From Deinococcus fonticola (lineage in GTDB: Bacteria > Deinococcota > Deinococci > Deinococcales > Deinococcaceae), in NCBI RefSeq assembly GCF_004634215.1, contig NZ_SMMH01000003.1, forward strand, positions 62,001-126,000: a DNA stretch of 64,000 nt, written 5' to 3'. Positions 1-11,173 of the stretch are shown one piece after another. The position numbers and the translations under genes are program-made. Within the stretch, counting starts at the first letter, position 1, and every line of letters begins with the position of its first letter. A model generated the notes under the pieces. It was not told the origin of the DNA, made no database searches, and saw only the letters and a program-made list of their open reading frames with translations.

Positions 1-1
1 C

Positions 2-1027
<1,026 letters not shown>

Positions 1028-1044
1028 GCCACCCGATAAAAGCA

Positions 1045-1078
1045 ACGCCCGCCAGTCAATCTGGCGGGCGTGTTTTTT
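1045..1078 (+). terminator. Rho-independent terminator after secDF
   Basis: A perfect 11-bp stem (1045-1055 with 1061-1071), 5-nt loop, is followed by a T run at 1073-1078. A short T-rich stretch also follows on the other strand, so it may end the convergent MFS gene too. Confidence 0.85.
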
Positions 1079-1108
1079 GAGTGTGACCAGAGAGGAATTG
1101 CTTCTCCC

Positions 1109-2359
1109 TTACGCGTGCTGCGCCGTCTCGGCGTGAACATTGACTTTGGGCCGGGCCAGTAGCGTCCAGACCAGCAGCAGGGCCAGCACGCCGGCGCTGA
1201 ACAGGTACGGCGACCCGTGGCTGACTTTCTGGTACAGGGCCGTACCGATGAGGGGGCCGGTCATGCGGCCCAGCGCCAGGGCGCTGCTGTTCAGGCCCGC
1301 GACGGTGCCCTGCTGGTTGCCGGGAACACTGAGGCTCAGGGCGGCGCTGAGGCTGGGGCTCAGGATGGCGCTGCCGACGCCGATCACGGCCAGGGCAGTG
1401 GTAATGGGCCAGTAGGTGCTGGTGTGCGGCAGCAGGAACATGCCCAGACCCATGACGATCAGGCCGGCTGTGATCAGGGCCGGGGGGTTGATTTTCTTGC
1501 TCAGGGGCCGGATGGCGCCGCCCTGCACGGCGGCGGCGACCACGCCGAAGATGGCGAGCATGCCGCCCACGGTTCTGGCGGTCTGCGCGGGGGTGAGTTG
1601 CAGGGTGTCCTGCACGTAAAAGCCGATGGTCTGTTCCATGCCGACGCTGGCCAGAGTGGTCAGGGCACTGACGGCCAGGAAGAGGGGAATGGCCCCCCGG
1701 CCCAGCAGGGCGCGGCGATCGCCGGGCTGCGCGGGCTGGTGGTCGGCGCGTCTGGTTTCCGGCAGGACAAAATACGCGACCAGCGCGGTGACCAGGCCCA
1801 GGCCGGCGCTGAAGTAGATGGGAGCGGTCAGGCTGATGGTGCTGAGCAGGGCGCCGATACCGGGGCCAAATACCACGCCCAGCCCGAAGGCCGCACCGAT
1901 CAGGCCCATGGCGGCGGCACGGTTGTTCTGGTCGGTCAGGTCGGCCATCATGGCCTGGGCAGTGGGCAGCGTGGCGCTGGAGAGCATCCCGCCAATCAGA
2001 CGGGCAATCACCAGCAGGGCGAACAGGGCGCTGCCGCCGAGGACACCACTTAGGCCCAGGTGCGCGAACAGACCGAACAGTCCGAAGCTGAGCGAGAAGC
2101 CGACCAGGCCCATAATTAGGATGGGCTTGCGGCCCAGTTTCTCGCTGCGGCTGCCCCAGATGGGGCTGAAGATGAACTGCATCAGGCTGTAGGCGGTCGA
2201 GAACCAGCCGGCCTGCGTTTCGCTGAGGCCCAACTGGCGGGCCAGCGGAGCGATGATGGGAAACAGGACGCTGAGGCCCAGCATGGCGATCAGGATGGTG
2301 AAAAAGAGAATCAGTTTGGTACTGGCTGGAGCTTGGGGGGGGGCAGCATTGGCCATCAT
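1109..2359 (-). CDS. MFS drug-efflux transporter (DHA1/TCR-Tet type)
   Basis: This is a 416-residue protein with about twelve hydrophobic segments. After helix 2 it carries the MFS motif A variant [11 protein letters not shown], as in 12-TM drug:H+ antiporters, so an exporter of drugs or small metabolites in the inner membrane is likely. The substrate is unknown. The frame stays open 26 codons further upstream, but that stretch contains a TetR-type palindrome and promoter elements. The start is therefore placed at the ATG at 2359, where a GGAG sits about 2 nt upstream; the adjacent ATG at 2356 is equally possible. Control by a TetR-family repressor encoded elsewhere is inferred from the operator. 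Confidence 0.85.
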   Translation of the reverse strand: MMANAAPPQAPASTKLILFFTILIAMLGLSVLFPIIAPLARQLGLSETQAGWFSTAYSLMQFIFSPIWGSRSEKLGRKPILIMGLVGFSLSFGLFGLFAHLGLSGVLGGSALFALLVIARLIGGMLSSATLPTAQAMMADLTDQNNRAAAMGLIGAAFGLGVVFGPGIGALLSTISLTAPIYFSAGLGLVTALVAYFVLPETRRADHQPAQPGDRRALLGRGAIPLFLAVSALTTLASVGMEQTIGFYVQDTLQLTPAQTARTVGGMLAIFGVVAAAVQGGAIRPLSKKINPPALITAGLIVMGLGMFLLPHTSTYWPITTALAVIGVGSAILSPSLSAALSLSVPGNQQGTVAGLNSSALALGRMTGPLIGTALYQKVSHGSPYLFSAGVLALLLVWTLLARPKVNVHAETAQHA

Positions 2360-2381
2360 GGCTCCACTATATCGCACCCAG

Positions 2382-2397
2382 CTTACCGATCGGTAAG
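2382..2397. promoter_or_regulatory. TetR-type operator palindrome overlapping the MFS promoter
   Basis: Perfect 16-bp palindrome CTTACCGATCGGTAAG. On the minus strand TTACCG would act as a -35 with GATATA (2368-2373) as a -10 at 17-nt spacing. The palindrome therefore covers the promoter of the MFS gene, the classic layout for repression by a TetR-family protein. Confidence 0.65.
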
Positions 2398-2526
2398 ACA
2401 AGTTGATTAAGCGATTTTTGAGGCGAAATTCACTCATCGCTTAGAGAAGGGGAAACCCTCTGAACGCGGTTCAGAAAAAGATAATTTACCTGACGCAAAC
2501 GTGAACAGGAAGGTAAGTTCAGGGCG

Positions 2527-2555
2527 TTGTCAGGCCGTCATGAAACTCTTATACT
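2527..2555 (+). promoter_or_regulatory. Sigma-70-type promoter of malE
   Basis: TTGTCA (2527-2532), 17-nt spacer, TATACT (2550-2555). It implies a 5' leader of about 124 nt before the malE ATG at 2686. The 326-nt gap between the MFS gene and malE holds only the operator and this promoter as far as I can see. Confidence 0.7.
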
Positions 2556-2685
2556 CGGGCACGAGCCCCCAAGACTCATTGAACTTGAACGCACCTGTTG
2601 ACCTTTTCCCTGCGACCACCAACCCGTGGTCAGTTGAAATCCCAGTATGTGGAAGCGGTTCACAGCCGCCCCGCCAAGGAGTGTC

Positions 2686-3867
2686 ATGAAAAAAGCTTTC
2701 CTCGCTCTTTCCCTTGCCCTCGTCTCGCAGGCCAGTGCCGCCAACATCACGGTGTGGACGCATTTCGGCACCGCCGAACTCGACTGGCTCAAGCAGCAGG
2801 CTGCGCAGTTCGAGAAGAAGACTGGCAACAAGGTCACCGTGGTCAGCGTGCCCTTCGACACGATTCCCGACAAGCTGATTCAGAGCGCCCCCAAGGGCCA
2901 GGGGCCTGACCTGGTGGTCACCCTGCCGCAGGATCGCCTGGGCCAGCTGGCCTCTGCCGGCGTCGTGGAACCCATGGACAAGTACGTTACCAGCCGTACC
3001 GACCTGGATAAGACCGCCGTGAACGCCTTCACCTACCAGGGCAAACTGCTGGGCATTCCCATGTTCGCGGAAGCTGTGGCCGTGGTCTACAACAAGAAAC
3101 TGGTCAGCAAGGCGCCCACCACCTGGAATGAATTCCTGAAAGTGGCGCAGGCCAACACCGGTAACGGCAAGTTCGGTTACCTGGCCGACCTGGGCAACGC
3201 CTACATGAACTACGGCATCATCAGCGCTTACGGCGGCTACGTGTTCAAGAACAACGGCGGCACCCTGAACGTCAAGGACGTGGGCCTCTCCAACACTGGC
3301 GCCGACAAGGCCAGCGCTTTCCTGAACGACCTGCGTTACAAGTACAACCTGGTGCCCGAGGGTGTGGACGGCGGCTCGGCCAAGAACGCCTTCACCGATG
3401 GTCGCCTGGCGATGTTCCTGACTGGCCCCTGGGATATGGCCGACATCAAGAAAGCCAAGATCGACTACGGTATCATGCAGTTCCCCACCCCTCCCGGCGC
3501 CACCGGCAAGTGGAGCCCCTTCGTGGGCGTGCAGGGCACCCTGATGAGCGCCTACAGCAAGAACAAAGCCGCCTCCGCTGCCTTTGCCAAGCAGATGAGC
3601 AGCGCCGACGCGCAGATCGCCTTCAACAAGGCCGGTGGGCGTATCCCCGTGAGCCTGGCGGCCCGCACCAGACTGAAGGCCGACCCGGTGGTTGCCGGCT
3701 TCGGCAAGAGCATCAGCGCCGGGACGCCCATGCCCAATGTTGCTCAGATGGGCGCCGTCTGGGGCCCGTGGAGCAACGCCATCGCCCAGAGCGTGCAGAA
3801 GTCCGGCCAGAACTACTCGCAGATTCTGGACAAGGCCGTGCAGGAAATCAACGGCAACATCAAGTAA
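2686..3867 (+). CDS. malE: Maltose/trehalose-type ABC transporter, substrate-binding protein
   Basis: 393 residues. The start ATG at 2686 follows AAGGAG with 4-nt spacing and opens a Sec signal peptide (MKKAFLALSLALVSQASAAN, likely cleaved after ASA). The mature part is a family-1 extracellular solute-binding protein with MalE-like features, including ITVWTHFG at the new N-terminus and the GPWDMADIKKAKIDYGIMQFP region. It should capture malto-oligosaccharides or trehalose outside the membrane and deliver them to the MalFG permease encoded just downstream. The ATPase (MalK/MsmX) is not in the window. A hairpin after the gene probably raises its expression over that of malF and malG. Confidence 0.9.
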   Translation: MKKAFLALSLALVSQASAANITVWTHFGTAELDWLKQQAAQFEKKTGNKVTVVSVPFDTIPDKLIQSAPKGQGPDLVVTLPQDRLGQLASAGVVEPMDKYVTSRTDLDKTAVNAFTYQGKLLGIPMFAEAVAVVYNKKLVSKAPTTWNEFLKVAQANTGNGKFGYLADLGNAYMNYGIISAYGGYVFKNNGGTLNVKDVGLSNTGADKASAFLNDLRYKYNLVPEGVDGGSAKNAFTDGRLAMFLTGPWDMADIKKAKIDYGIMQFPTPPGATGKWSPFVGVQGTLMSAYSKNKAASAAFAKQMSSADAQIAFNKAGGRIPVSLAARTRLKADPVVAGFGKSISAGTPMPNVAQMGAVWGPWSNAIAQSVQKSGQNYSQILDKAVQEINGNIK

Positions 3868-3905
3868 GGGCTGACCCAGCCCAGTGACAGGCGCAGCAGA
3901 AGGAG

Positions 3906-3941
3906 GCAGATGGAACCCCGCGGTTCCGTCTGCTTCTTTTT
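3906..3941 (+). terminator. Intra-operon hairpin (attenuator) between malE and malF
   Basis: 12-bp stem with one G-U wobble (3906-3917 with 3922-3933), 4-nt loop, then TTCTTTTT. It can act as a partial terminator or 3' stabiliser giving more malE than malFG transcript. Confidence 0.7.
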
Positions 3942-4072
3942 GAGTGCCCTGGGCACAATTCATAATGTTCAGCAAATGCTTTTCGGGCTTTCAGCCGTCG
4001 TTTCCCAGGAGGTAACATTGTGGCCTGTAAACAATCCCCTTTTCCCGACCCGCAAGGAGCTGTGGCCCTGAC

Positions 4073-5473
4073 ATGACCCTGACCGCCCGTTCACTGCGTT
4101 CTACCGTTCCACCCGAAGGCACCTCCGGTTTTCTGCTGGCCATCGTGATTCTGGGGGTCATGCTGGCCCTGGCCGTGCTGGTGGGCTGGCAGCTGAGCGT
4201 GCTGACGGCCGGCGCTTTCCCCAAAGCGCCGCCGTACATGATTCTGGTATACGTCCTGGGATTGCTCGCGGTGATGACGCCGTTTACTGCGCGGCTGTTT
4301 CCGTGGATCAGCAACTGGTACTACCTGCTGCCCGCGCTGGTCTTCCTGGGGGCGTTCACGATCCTTCCCGTCGTCCTGACCGTGAATTACGCCTTTACCA
4401 ACTACAGCGCCCAGAACAGCGGCATGCCGGACTCGGGTGTGCGGGCCGAAGCGACGCTGGATTCGGCGCGGAGGGTCGTGACCCTGCAAGAAATCCCGGA
4501 AGAGGGCGGCCTGGCCAGTTACCTGAAGTGCCAGGCGACCACCTGCGCCGGGGACACCATCGTGCTGTACGACGAGGAAGCGTCGGTACCGTTCAAGGCG
4601 CAGATCGCCAGCGTGGCCGGCAACGCCGTGACGTTGGCGCAGCCCGTACCGGCGAGCCTGCCGGTGACCCAGGTGACGCGCGTGAACCGTTACCAGTACA
4701 TCGGCCTCCAGAACTTTCAGGAGATTTTCGGCAAGGCCACCGAGGCGCTCTGGCCCGTGTTTCTGTGGACGGTTATTTTTGCCTTCAGCACCGTGGTCTT
4801 GAACGCCCTGGCGGGGCTGACCCTGGGCATTCTGCTGTACAACAAACGCCTCAAGGGCCGCACCATCTACCGCACGCTGCTGATTTTGCCATGGGCGGTG
4901 CCGTCCATCATCAGCATTCAGATGTGGAAAGCCCTCTTCGACCAGCAGTACGGCATCGTGAACAAGACCATGGGTCTGCTGGGCATCATCGCCATTCCGT
5001 GGCTGAATGATCCGCTCTGGGCGAAAATCGCGGTCATTCTGGTGAACCTGTGGCTGGGTTTTCCGTACATGATGACCGCCACCATCAGCGCCCTGGCGAC
5101 CATCAACGACGACCTGTACGAGGCCGCCAGCATCGACGGAGCGAGCCGCTGGCAGCAGATCACCAGCATCACGCTGCCACTGCTGCGCAGCAGTTTTACG
5201 CCCATTCTGCTGTCCACCTTCGCCTTCAACTTCAACAACTTTGGCATCATCTACCTGCTTACGCAGGGCAAACCGCCAGTGGAAGGGCAGGTCAGCACCG
5301 CCGGGGCCACCGACATCCTGCTGTCGTGGGGCTACAACACCGCCTTCGCCAGCAGCGGCGGCCAGAACTTCGCCCTGGCGAGCGCCATCGCCCTGATCAT
5401 CTTCTTCCTGACGCTGGCCATCAGTGTGGTGAACTTCAAGGCGGCCGGTGTATTCGAGGAGGCCCGCAAATGA
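4073..5473 (+). CDS. malF: Maltose-type ABC transporter permease MalF
   Basis: 466 residues. Several N-terminal membrane segments are followed by a soluble insert (roughly residues 115-205) and then a binding-protein-dependent transport permease domain. The EAA loop reads [20 protein letters not shown], which docks on the ATPase. Length and the periplasmic insert match MalF rather than the smaller MalG type. The ATG at 4073 has AAGGAG 13 nt upstream, rather far, so initiation may be modest. The stop overlaps the malG start by ATGA, giving translational coupling. Confidence 0.9.
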   Translation: MTLTARSLRSTVPPEGTSGFLLAIVILGVMLALAVLVGWQLSVLTAGAFPKAPPYMILVYVLGLLAVMTPFTARLFPWISNWYYLLPALVFLGAFTILPVVLTVNYAFTNYSAQNSGMPDSGVRAEATLDSARRVVTLQEIPEEGGLASYLKCQATTCAGDTIVLYDEEASVPFKAQIASVAGNAVTLAQPVPASLPVTQVTRVNRYQYIGLQNFQEIFGKATEALWPVFLWTVIFAFSTVVLNALAGLTLGILLYNKRLKGRTIYRTLLILPWAVPSIISIQMWKALFDQQYGIVNKTMGLLGIIAIPWLNDPLWAKIAVILVNLWLGFPYMMTATISALATINDDLYEAASIDGASRWQQITSITLPLLRSSFTPILLSTFAFNFNNFGIIYLLTQGKPPVEGQVSTAGATDILLSWGYNTAFASSGGQNFALASAIALIIFFLTLAISVVNFKAAGVFEEARK

Positions 5474-6870
5474 CCGTGCCCGCCAACCCGCAACCCAACC
5501 TCCCCGCGCAGGACGGCGACCCCGGCGACGCCACGCCCTACGTGTACCGTGAACCCGGCCCGCTGCGTAAGGCGCTGCCGTGGCTGGTTACGGCGGCCCT
5601 TGTGCTGGGCATCATCTGGCTGGGCACGTCGATGGTCAAGAGCCTGGAAGGCCGCTCTAAGGGCGCTCTCATCCTGTTTATCGAGGGCGGCTGGAAGAGG
5701 TTCCTGCTGTTCCTGCTGGCGGCCAGCGGTGTGCTGGCGCTGACCAGCCTGATCGGACAGAAGTGGGGCCAGGCCCGCACCGGGCGCCGCATCCGTTATC
5801 TGGAGGTGCTGGGCGACCAGCTGACGCACCTGTTCCTGATGCTGGTGGTTCTCATCGCGGTATACCCGCTGTTTTACATGCTGGTGGCGGCCTTCAACCC
5901 CGTCAACAGCCTGTTCCTGTCGCCCGATCCGCAAAGCAGCAACTTCCTGTACCGCGCCGGGCTGCTGCCCAAACTGGACGCCCTGAGTTACGAGAACTTC
6001 CAGAAGCTGTTCGCGGGCGTCGTCATTCCTGGCTGGCAGGTGCTGGCCGCCACGCTGTCCGGCGCGGGCCTGGCCGCCCTGGGCCTCGTCGCGCTGCTGC
6101 GCAGGTACGGGCGCGAAAGTGCAGCGATGGACAGGCTGAACACCTGGCTGGGCCGCCTGGTCATTGTCCTGCTGGCCCTGCTGGTGGTGTTCATTACCCC
6201 GGCGCAGTTCACCGGTGGGGACAACAACAGCAAATTCCTGCTGTCGGTGCGCAATACCCTGCTGGTGTCCGGTGCGACCGGGCTGCTGGGCATTCTGCTG
6301 TCCACCACCGCCGGGTACGCCATTGCCCGCCTGCGCTTTCCCGGGCGCTTCCAGACGCTGCTGTTCTTTATTTTCATTCAGATGTTCCCGGTGGTGCTGG
6401 CGCTGGTCGCCATTTATGGCCTGATGGTGCAACTGGGCCTCAGCAACAGCCTGATCGGGTTGGTGCTGGCGTACTCGGGCGGGGCGATCGCCTTCAACAC
6501 CTGGATTTACAAGGGCTACGTGGAATCCCTGCCCCTCTCGCTGGAGGAAGCTGCCCTGGTGGACGGTGCGACCCGCTGGCAGACCTTCCTGCGCGTCATT
6601 CTGCCGCTGTCGGGCGGCATCCTGGTGTTCATCTTCCTGAACCAGTTCATCGCTACCTACGCCGAGTACATCCTGTCCAGCGTGCTGCTGACCGGCGTGG
6701 AAAAGTGGACAGTGGGCCTGATGCTGATTTCGTTCACCTCGGACCGCAGCGTGTCGTGGGGCATTTTCGCGGCCGCCGCCACGCTGGGGGCGCTGCCCAT
6801 CGTGCTGCTGTTCTACAGCTTCCAGCGCTTCTTCGTCGGTGGAGCGGTGGCCGGGGGCGTCAAGGAATAA
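5470..6870 (+). CDS. malG: Maltose-type ABC transporter permease MalG, with long N-terminal region
   Basis: 466 residues, considerably longer than enteric MalG (~296). The C-terminal ~280 residues are a standard permease with the EAA loop ([21 protein letters not shown]). The N-terminal half carries extra membrane helices and a linker, including a short insert of about 40 residues between helices. The start is the ATG overlapping the malF stop (ATGA), which fixes the reading frame. MalF and MalG form the membrane channel for the sugar captured by MalE. Confidence 0.88.
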   Translation: MTVPANPQPNLPAQDGDPGDATPYVYREPGPLRKALPWLVTAALVLGIIWLGTSMVKSLEGRSKGALILFIEGGWKRFLLFLLAASGVLALTSLIGQKWGQARTGRRIRYLEVLGDQLTHLFLMLVVLIAVYPLFYMLVAAFNPVNSLFLSPDPQSSNFLYRAGLLPKLDALSYENFQKLFAGVVIPGWQVLAATLSGAGLAALGLVALLRRYGRESAAMDRLNTWLGRLVIVLLALLVVFITPAQFTGGDNNSKFLLSVRNTLLVSGATGLLGILLSTTAGYAIARLRFPGRFQTLLFFIFIQMFPVVLALVAIYGLMVQLGLSNSLIGLVLAYSGGAIAFNTWIYKGYVESLPLSLEEAALVDGATRWQTFLRVILPLSGGILVFIFLNQFIATYAEYILSSVLLTGVEKWTVGLMLISFTSDRSVSWGIFAAAATLGALPIVLLFYSFQRFFVGGAVAGGVKE

Positions 6871-6975
6871 GGCGGCCCGCCGGGAAACCACTTTTTAGAG
6901 GGGAGACATTCGAGATGAGTGCCTCCCCTCTGCCCTCCCTTTGTTCTGTCGCGAAAAAGCGTCACAATACGGGTC

Positions 6976-7290
6976 ATGAAGAAAATCCTGTCGGTTGCTG
7001 CTCTGGGTCTCTCGCTGACGGCCTGCTCGACGAACTTCGCGCCCATGAACTACACGCTGACGGTCAACGTGTCCGGCGTACCTACCGCCACGGTGACAGT
7101 CACCGACACCACCACCAAGCAGACGGTCTTTCAGCAGGCCGTAACGGGCACGGCCACCATTCCCAATCTGGTGGAGGATCACGTGTACACGGTGAGCGGC
7201 CTGGACGTGAGCGGCTTCAAGACGCCCGCCGCGCAGACCATCACCCTGAAGAAGAACGATTCCGTCAGCCTGGCTTACACCGCACAGTAA
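6976..7290 (+). CDS. Small lipoprotein with PEGA/Ig-like fold
   Basis: 104 residues. A lipoprotein signal ends in LTAC with the lipidated Cys at position 17. The rest is a single beta-rich, Thr/Val-rich domain resembling PEGA or carboxypeptidase-regulatory-like Ig domains (VPTATVTVTDTTTKQ, then TITLKKNDSVSLAYTAQ). It has no enzymatic motif and is probably anchored outside the membrane. A promoter TTGTTC-18 nt-CAATAC (6941-6970) ends 5 nt before the ATG, so the mRNA should be leaderless. The specific role is unknown. Confidence 0.75.
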   Translation: MKKILSVAALGLSLTACSTNFAPMNYTLTVNVSGVPTATVTVTDTTTKQTVFQQAVTGTATIPNLVEDHVYTVSGLDVSGFKTPAAQTITLKKNDSVSLAYTAQ

Positions 7291-7314
7291 GGCTGCAATC
7301 TCGCGGCCAAAATC

Positions 7315-7587
7315 TCAGTCGCCCGGAAAGACCAACCGTTCAAAGGTGCCGTCGGCGGCCCGTGGGGGCAACCCCCGCTGGGCCGCTTCTTTCAGGACGG
7401 TCAGGGCCATGCTGGTGCTGGGGCCTTCGCCGTACATCTTCATGGCTCCCTGGGTCAGCAGGAGTTCGGCGCCTGTGCCCTTCCCTTCGGCGCGCAGCAG
7501 GAAGTCCGCGCCGAGCGGGTGGCGGCTGACCTGCACGCCAGTAGGAAAGTGAATCAGTTCGACCTGATGGGCAAAAGCGTCATCCAT
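7315..7587 (-). CDS. Conserved-looking hypothetical protein, 90 aa
   Basis: A short cytosolic-looking protein without membrane segments or a recognised motif. The frame is open upstream through the divergent rarA promoter, so the start is set at the ATG at 7587. A CACAAT -10 (7595-7600) lies 7 nt before it, consistent with a leaderless transcript. It faces rarA head to head across about 58 nt. No function can be assigned. Confidence 0.6.
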   Translation of the reverse strand: MDDAFAHQVELIHFPTGVQVSRHPLGADFLLRAEGKGTGAELLLTQGAMKMYGEGPSTSMALTVLKEAAQRGLPPRAADGTFERLVFPGD

Positions 7588-7645
7588 GCCCCTCATTGTG
7601 CGTGTCTTTGCGGTTTTTGGCCTTCTGGAACCGTAAACTTTGCGC

Positions 7646-8938
7646 GTGACGACGCTGTTCGACCCACCCGCTCCCCTCGCTGAACGTCTCCGCCCGCGCA
7701 CCGTGGCGGAAGTGGTGGGCCAGACACACCTGCTGGGGCCGGGCAAACCCCTGACGCGCATGCTGGCGTCCGGTCGGCTGGGCAGCCTGATCCTGTGGGG
7801 GCCGCCGGGGGTCGGCAAAACCACGCTGGCCCGGCTGATTGCCGGGGAGGTCGGGGCGCACTTCATTGCGCTTTCGGCCGTGTCGGCGGGCGTGAAGGAC
7901 GTGCGTGAAGCCGTGACGGAGGCCGAGAGACTGCGCGGGCGCGGCATGCGCACCATCCTCTTTCTGGATGAGATTCACCGCTTCAACAAGGCCCAGCAGG
8001 ACGCCCTTTTGCCGCACGTGGAGTCCGGCCTGCTGACGCTGATCGGCGCGACCACCGAGAACCCTAGTTTCGAGGTCAATCCCGCCCTGCGCAGCCGCGC
8101 CCGCACGCTGGTGCTGGAATCCCTCAGTCAGGACGAGGTGCGGCAACTGCTGAACCGTGCCCTGAGCGACGAACGCGGCCTGAAGGGCGTGCAGGTGCAG
8201 GACGACGCGCTTGCTTTGCTCTCCCGGCTGGCCGAGGGCGACGCGCGGCGGGCGCTGGGCACCCTGGAAATCGCGTGCACCCTGGCCGATGTGGTCACGC
8301 CCGAGGTGATGACCGAAGCGTTCGGAAAGCACCTGCCGGCCATGGACAAGAACGGCGAGGACTTCTACAACCTGATCTCCGCGCTGCACAAGTCCGTGCG
8401 CGGCAGCCATGTGGACGGGGCCCTGTACTGGCTGGCCCGCATGGTCGAGGGCGGGGCCGATCCCCTCTACGTGGCCCGGCGCGTGGTGCGCATGGCCGCC
8501 GAGGACATCGGCCTGGCCGACCCGCAGGCCCTGCGGCTGTGCGTTGCCGCGCGCGACACCGTGGAATTCCTGGGCAGTCCCGAAGGTGACCTGGCGCTGG
8601 CGCAGGCGGTGGTTTATCTTGCCCTGGCCCCCAAAAGCAACAGCGTGTATGTGGCGTGGAAAAATGCCCTGAGCGCCGTGCGCGAGGGTGAAATGCTGCC
8701 CGTTCCGCTGCATCTGCGCAACGCCCCCACCGCCCTGATGCGCCAGCAGGGGTACGGGAAAGGCTACGCCTACTACTTCGACGACCCCGAGGGCAGTTTC
8801 GCGCAGGATTACCTGCCGGACGGCGTTGACCTGGGCCTGTACTCCCCTACTGGTGAAGGCTGGGAAGCGCGTGTGGCTGAAAGATGGCGCAAACTGCGCG
8901 AAGCGCACGGCACAGACAGGACAGACGAACCAGTTTGA
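7646..8938 (+). CDS. rarA: Replication-associated recombination protein RarA (AAA+ ATPase)
   Basis: 430 residues. AAA+ domain with Walker [10 protein letters not shown] (residues 52-60) and Walker [10 protein letters not shown] (~106-113), followed by the sensor/lid and the helical tetramerisation domains (MgsA C-terminal type). RarA/MgsA loads at stalled replication forks and blocked ends together with SSB and helps restart them. This is relevant to the DNA-repair profile of Deinococcus. The GTG at 7646 is chosen because TAAACT (7634-7639) ends 6 nt before it, giving a leaderless mRNA. The earlier TTG at 7640 would lie upstream of the expected transcript start. Confidence 0.92.
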   Translation: MTTLFDPPAPLAERLRPRTVAEVVGQTHLLGPGKPLTRMLASGRLGSLILWGPPGVGKTTLARLIAGEVGAHFIALSAVSAGVKDVREAVTEAERLRGRGMRTILFLDEIHRFNKAQQDALLPHVESGLLTLIGATTENPSFEVNPALRSRARTLVLESLSQDEVRQLLNRALSDERGLKGVQVQDDALALLSRLAEGDARRALGTLEIACTLADVVTPEVMTEAFGKHLPAMDKNGEDFYNLISALHKSVRGSHVDGALYWLARMVEGGADPLYVARRVVRMAAEDIGLADPQALRLCVAARDTVEFLGSPEGDLALAQAVVYLALAPKSNSVYVAWKNALSAVREGEMLPVPLHLRNAPTALMRQQGYGKGYAYYFDDPEGSFAQDYLPDGVDLGLYSPTGEGWEARVAERWRKLREAHGTDRTDEPV

Positions 8939-8964
8939 CCACGGCAACCCTCAACAGCCCTGGC

Positions 8965-9813
8965 TTATAAGCGTGGGCTGGGAGGTTTGGGCATGGCGTC
9001 TCCGTCAGCCAGTTTAATGAGCCACAGGATCAGTTGGCTGAAGGCCAGGGCCATGCCGGGCAGTCCGGCGATCATCATGATCCAGCCGCTCCACTGCTGG
9101 TTTTGCAGCGGCGAGAGGTTCCACAGGCACAGGGCGCTCACGTACGGCGTGTACAGGACTCTGGGGGAGTACAGCCACACAGCGGCCACCGCCATCATGG
9201 GCAGCGCGGCCAGCAGCCCGAACCACCCGCGTGAACCGACATCGCCCGGCTGCACGCTGGGCAAAGGCCGCAGCACGACGCCCCACACCATCAGGCTGCT
9301 GAGCAGGTACAGCCACGGCAGCAGTTGCGTGGCGCTGTTGGTCACGACGCTGGCGTTGAATCCGGCGGGCACGTTCCAGAAGATGATCACGGCGGCCCAC
9401 ACCGCCAGCGCCACCCAGGGGTCAAGCAGCACGCTCAGCAGGCGTCCGCCGGCGCTGCGGCGGTTCAGGGTGATGCCGCCCGGCAGGCCCAGGAGCAGCA
9501 GGGGGGGAATCACTTCGGCCAGCACCATCAGCCGGCCCATGTAGAGGGCCATGCTCTGCCCGGTCAGGGCGCTGCTGCGGCTTTGTGTGGTCAGGAACCA
9601 CAGCAGCAGCGCCAGCGTGAACAGTGCGACCTTCCAGGCCGGCCAGCGCAATGTCCGGCGATTTCTGGCGTACTGCCAGCCGTACAGCGCCGCCGTGCTC
9701 AGCAGCGCCAGCAGCATGGGCCAGTCGGCCTGGAAGGCCAGCAGGTCGCCCAGGCTGGGGTTCAGGTCGACGCCACCGGACGCGACACTGGAAACGTTCG
9801 CGGGGGCACTCAT
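8965..9813 (-). CDS. ctaG: Cytochrome c oxidase assembly protein, CtaG (caa3) family
   Basis: 282 residues with about seven membrane helices, matching the Bacillus-type CtaG/caa3 family (Pfam caa3_CtaG), not the mitochondrial Cox11 type. It is needed for maturation of the copper centre of caa3/cbb3-type oxidases. The ATG overlaps the stop of the Sco1 gene (ATGA), and PCuAC precedes that. The three genes form one operon for copper delivery to cytochrome oxidase. Confidence 0.85.
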   Translation of the reverse strand: MSAPANVSSVASGGVDLNPSLGDLLAFQADWPMLLALLSTAALYGWQYARNRRTLRWPAWKVALFTLALLLWFLTTQSRSSALTGQSMALYMGRLMVLAEVIPPLLLLGLPGGITLNRRSAGGRLLSVLLDPWVALAVWAAVIIFWNVPAGFNASVVTNSATQLLPWLYLLSSLMVWGVVLRPLPSVQPGDVGSRGWFGLLAALPMMAVAAVWLYSPRVLYTPYVSALCLWNLSPLQNQQWSGWIMMIAGLPGMALAFSQLILWLIKLADGDAMPKPPSPRL

Positions 9814-10472
9814 CGAACCGGGTGCTCCATGACGTACAGCAGGTCCCCTTTCAGGCGCTCGACCTGCGGCATCTGGCTGTAATCCCAGATGGCCCGCAGG
9901 TGCCCGGTGGCGTCGATCAGGTAGGTGCCGGTGGAGTGGTTGATCTGGTAGTCGCTCAAGCCCTTCACGTCTACTTTCTGGTAGCCGACGCCGTAGGCGC
10001 GGGCGGCTGCGCTCAGTTGCGGTTCAGGAACAATGACGCCCTTACCGTCGCCGAAGTAAGTCACGTACTCGTGCATGCGTTTCACGGTGTCGCGCGGCGG
10101 GTCGACGCTGACGAACAGGGTCTGCCACCGGGCCTGCTGTTCGGGCGTGAGCTGCGCCCGAACCTTGCTGAGGTAAGAGAGCGTCAGCGGGCAGATGTTC
10201 GGGCAGTTGGTGAACCCGAAAAAAATGGTGGTGACCTGACCGCTGCCGGGCTGGAAAGTAAAGGGCTTGCCCAGATCGTCGGTGCCGCTGAAGGCCGTGG
10301 CGGTCGGCGTGTTGTCGTAGGCCGTGCCAAAAAAGGGGTACGGGCTTTTCGCCCGCGTAAAAAGCCACGCCCCCGACAGCACCAGCGTCACGAGGCACAC
10401 TGCCAGGATGGCCGACACGTACCACGGCCGCCCCGCTGCGACGGGCTGAAGTTCCTGCACCTGAGGCGTCAT
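9810..10472 (-). CDS. SCO1/SenC copper chaperone
   Basis: 220 residues. One N-terminal membrane anchor (~residues 18-38) is followed by a thioredoxin-like SCO domain. Copper ligands are visible: Cys90 and Cys94 in NCPNICP and His179 in INHSTGTYLI. The protein delivers Cu to the CuA site of cytochrome c oxidase and/or reduces its cysteines, on the outer face of the membrane. ATGA overlaps join it to both neighbours (PCuAC and CtaG), so the three are coupled. Confidence 0.92.
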   Translation of the reverse strand: MTPQVQELQPVAAGRPWYVSAILAVCLVTLVLSGAWLFTRAKSPYPFFGTAYDNTPTATAFSGTDDLGKPFTFQPGSGQVTTIFFGFTNCPNICPLTLSYLSKVRAQLTPEQQARWQTLFVSVDPPRDTVKRMHEYVTYFGDGKGVIVPEPQLSAAARAYGVGYQKVDVKGLSDYQINHSTGTYLIDATGHLRAIWDYSQMPQVERLKGDLLYVMEHPVR

Positions 10473-10945
10473 GGTTTCCGGACGTTGGCCCGGACAGTGA
10501 CAATGCGCCCGTCGGACGCCTGCAAAACGATGGGCAGCACCTCGCCCACCTTCAGGGGACGCTTCAGCTTCATCAGCATGATGTGGTTGCCGTCGTTCTT
10601 CATGCTCAGCGTGCCGCCGGCCGGCACCACGAAGCCGGGAACGGGCTGCATCCCCATCATGTTCTGCCCGGTCACGGTCTTCATGAACATGCTGTGCCCG
10701 GCGACGTCAGCCCGAACCGCCACGAGTTTGACCGCTTTGTGGCTGGTGTTTTTCAAGCTCAGGTAGGCGGCCGTTTCCTGAATGCCGGGCGGCACGGCCA
10801 CAATGGTGGGGTTCAGCGCTACCAGCGGCAACGCGGCGCCCGCTTTGGCGACGGGTGCGGGGGTGGGGTGCCCGGCGTGCTGGGCGCCGAGCGCCATGCC
10901 GGCCAGCAGAGCGGTAAAAACAGTGACTCGGAAGGGATGAGACAT
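10469..10945 (-). CDS. Periplasmic copper chaperone PCuAC
   Basis: 158 residues with a signal peptide, then a cupredoxin-like PCuAC (DUF461) domain. The copper ligands are H84-x-M86, a Met-rich loop (MMGMQ, ~96-100) and H121-x-M123. It hands Cu(I) to the CuA site of oxidase, usually together with Sco1, which follows. The ATG at 10945 is preceded by AGGAGG at 10-nt spacing. Longer in-frame starts upstream lack a ribosome site. Confidence 0.88.
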   Translation of the reverse strand: MSHPFRVTVFTALLAGMALGAQHAGHPTPAPVAKAGAALPLVALNPTIVAVPPGIQETAAYLSLKNTSHKAVKLVAVRADVAGHSMFMKTVTGQNMMGMQPVPGFVVPAGGTLSMKNDGNHIMLMKLKRPLKVGEVLPIVLQASDGRIVTVRANVRKP

Positions 10946-11131
10946 ATCGGTGGAACCTCCTAGACGGGGGTGAAAGAACACTTCCACGTGGGAAGGCCAG
11001 GTCACGCGATTCTAGGGGGCCTGCGCGGCCCGTTTGTCCCCGCGCACGTGACCGACAGAGCAGGCCGCCTTCAGTGCTGCCGGCGTCCGTGGCGGTCGCG
11101 GGCGGTCTGTCGTGGAGAAGGGGACAAATTT

Positions 11132-11145
11132 TGGAACCCGTTCCA
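11132..11145. promoter_or_regulatory. LacI-family operator in front of the LacI gene
   Basis: TGGAACCCGTTCCA, a near-perfect palindrome centred between positions 11138 and 11139. It lies just upstream of a TATGCT -10 (11157-11162), so a bound repressor would cover the -35 region. Its place suggests autoregulation by the adjacent LacI protein. No second copy was noticed in the window. Confidence 0.55.
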
Positions 11146-11173
11146 TGCCGGCGGGGTATGCTGTGGGGCGCAA

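Noticed and set aside
2360..2437. N-terminal extension of the MFS protein
   Set aside because: It would contain the promoter and the TetR palindrome; a start with a nearby GGAG exists at 2356-2359.
5400..5550. Frameshift fusing malF and malG
   Set aside because: The long frame running into malG is explained by the ATGA overlap; both proteins have correct independent ends and starts.
5332..6891. 519-codon minus-strand frame rich in Gln and His
   Set aside because: Shadow of malF/malG; composition is an artefact of the complementary GC-rich codons.
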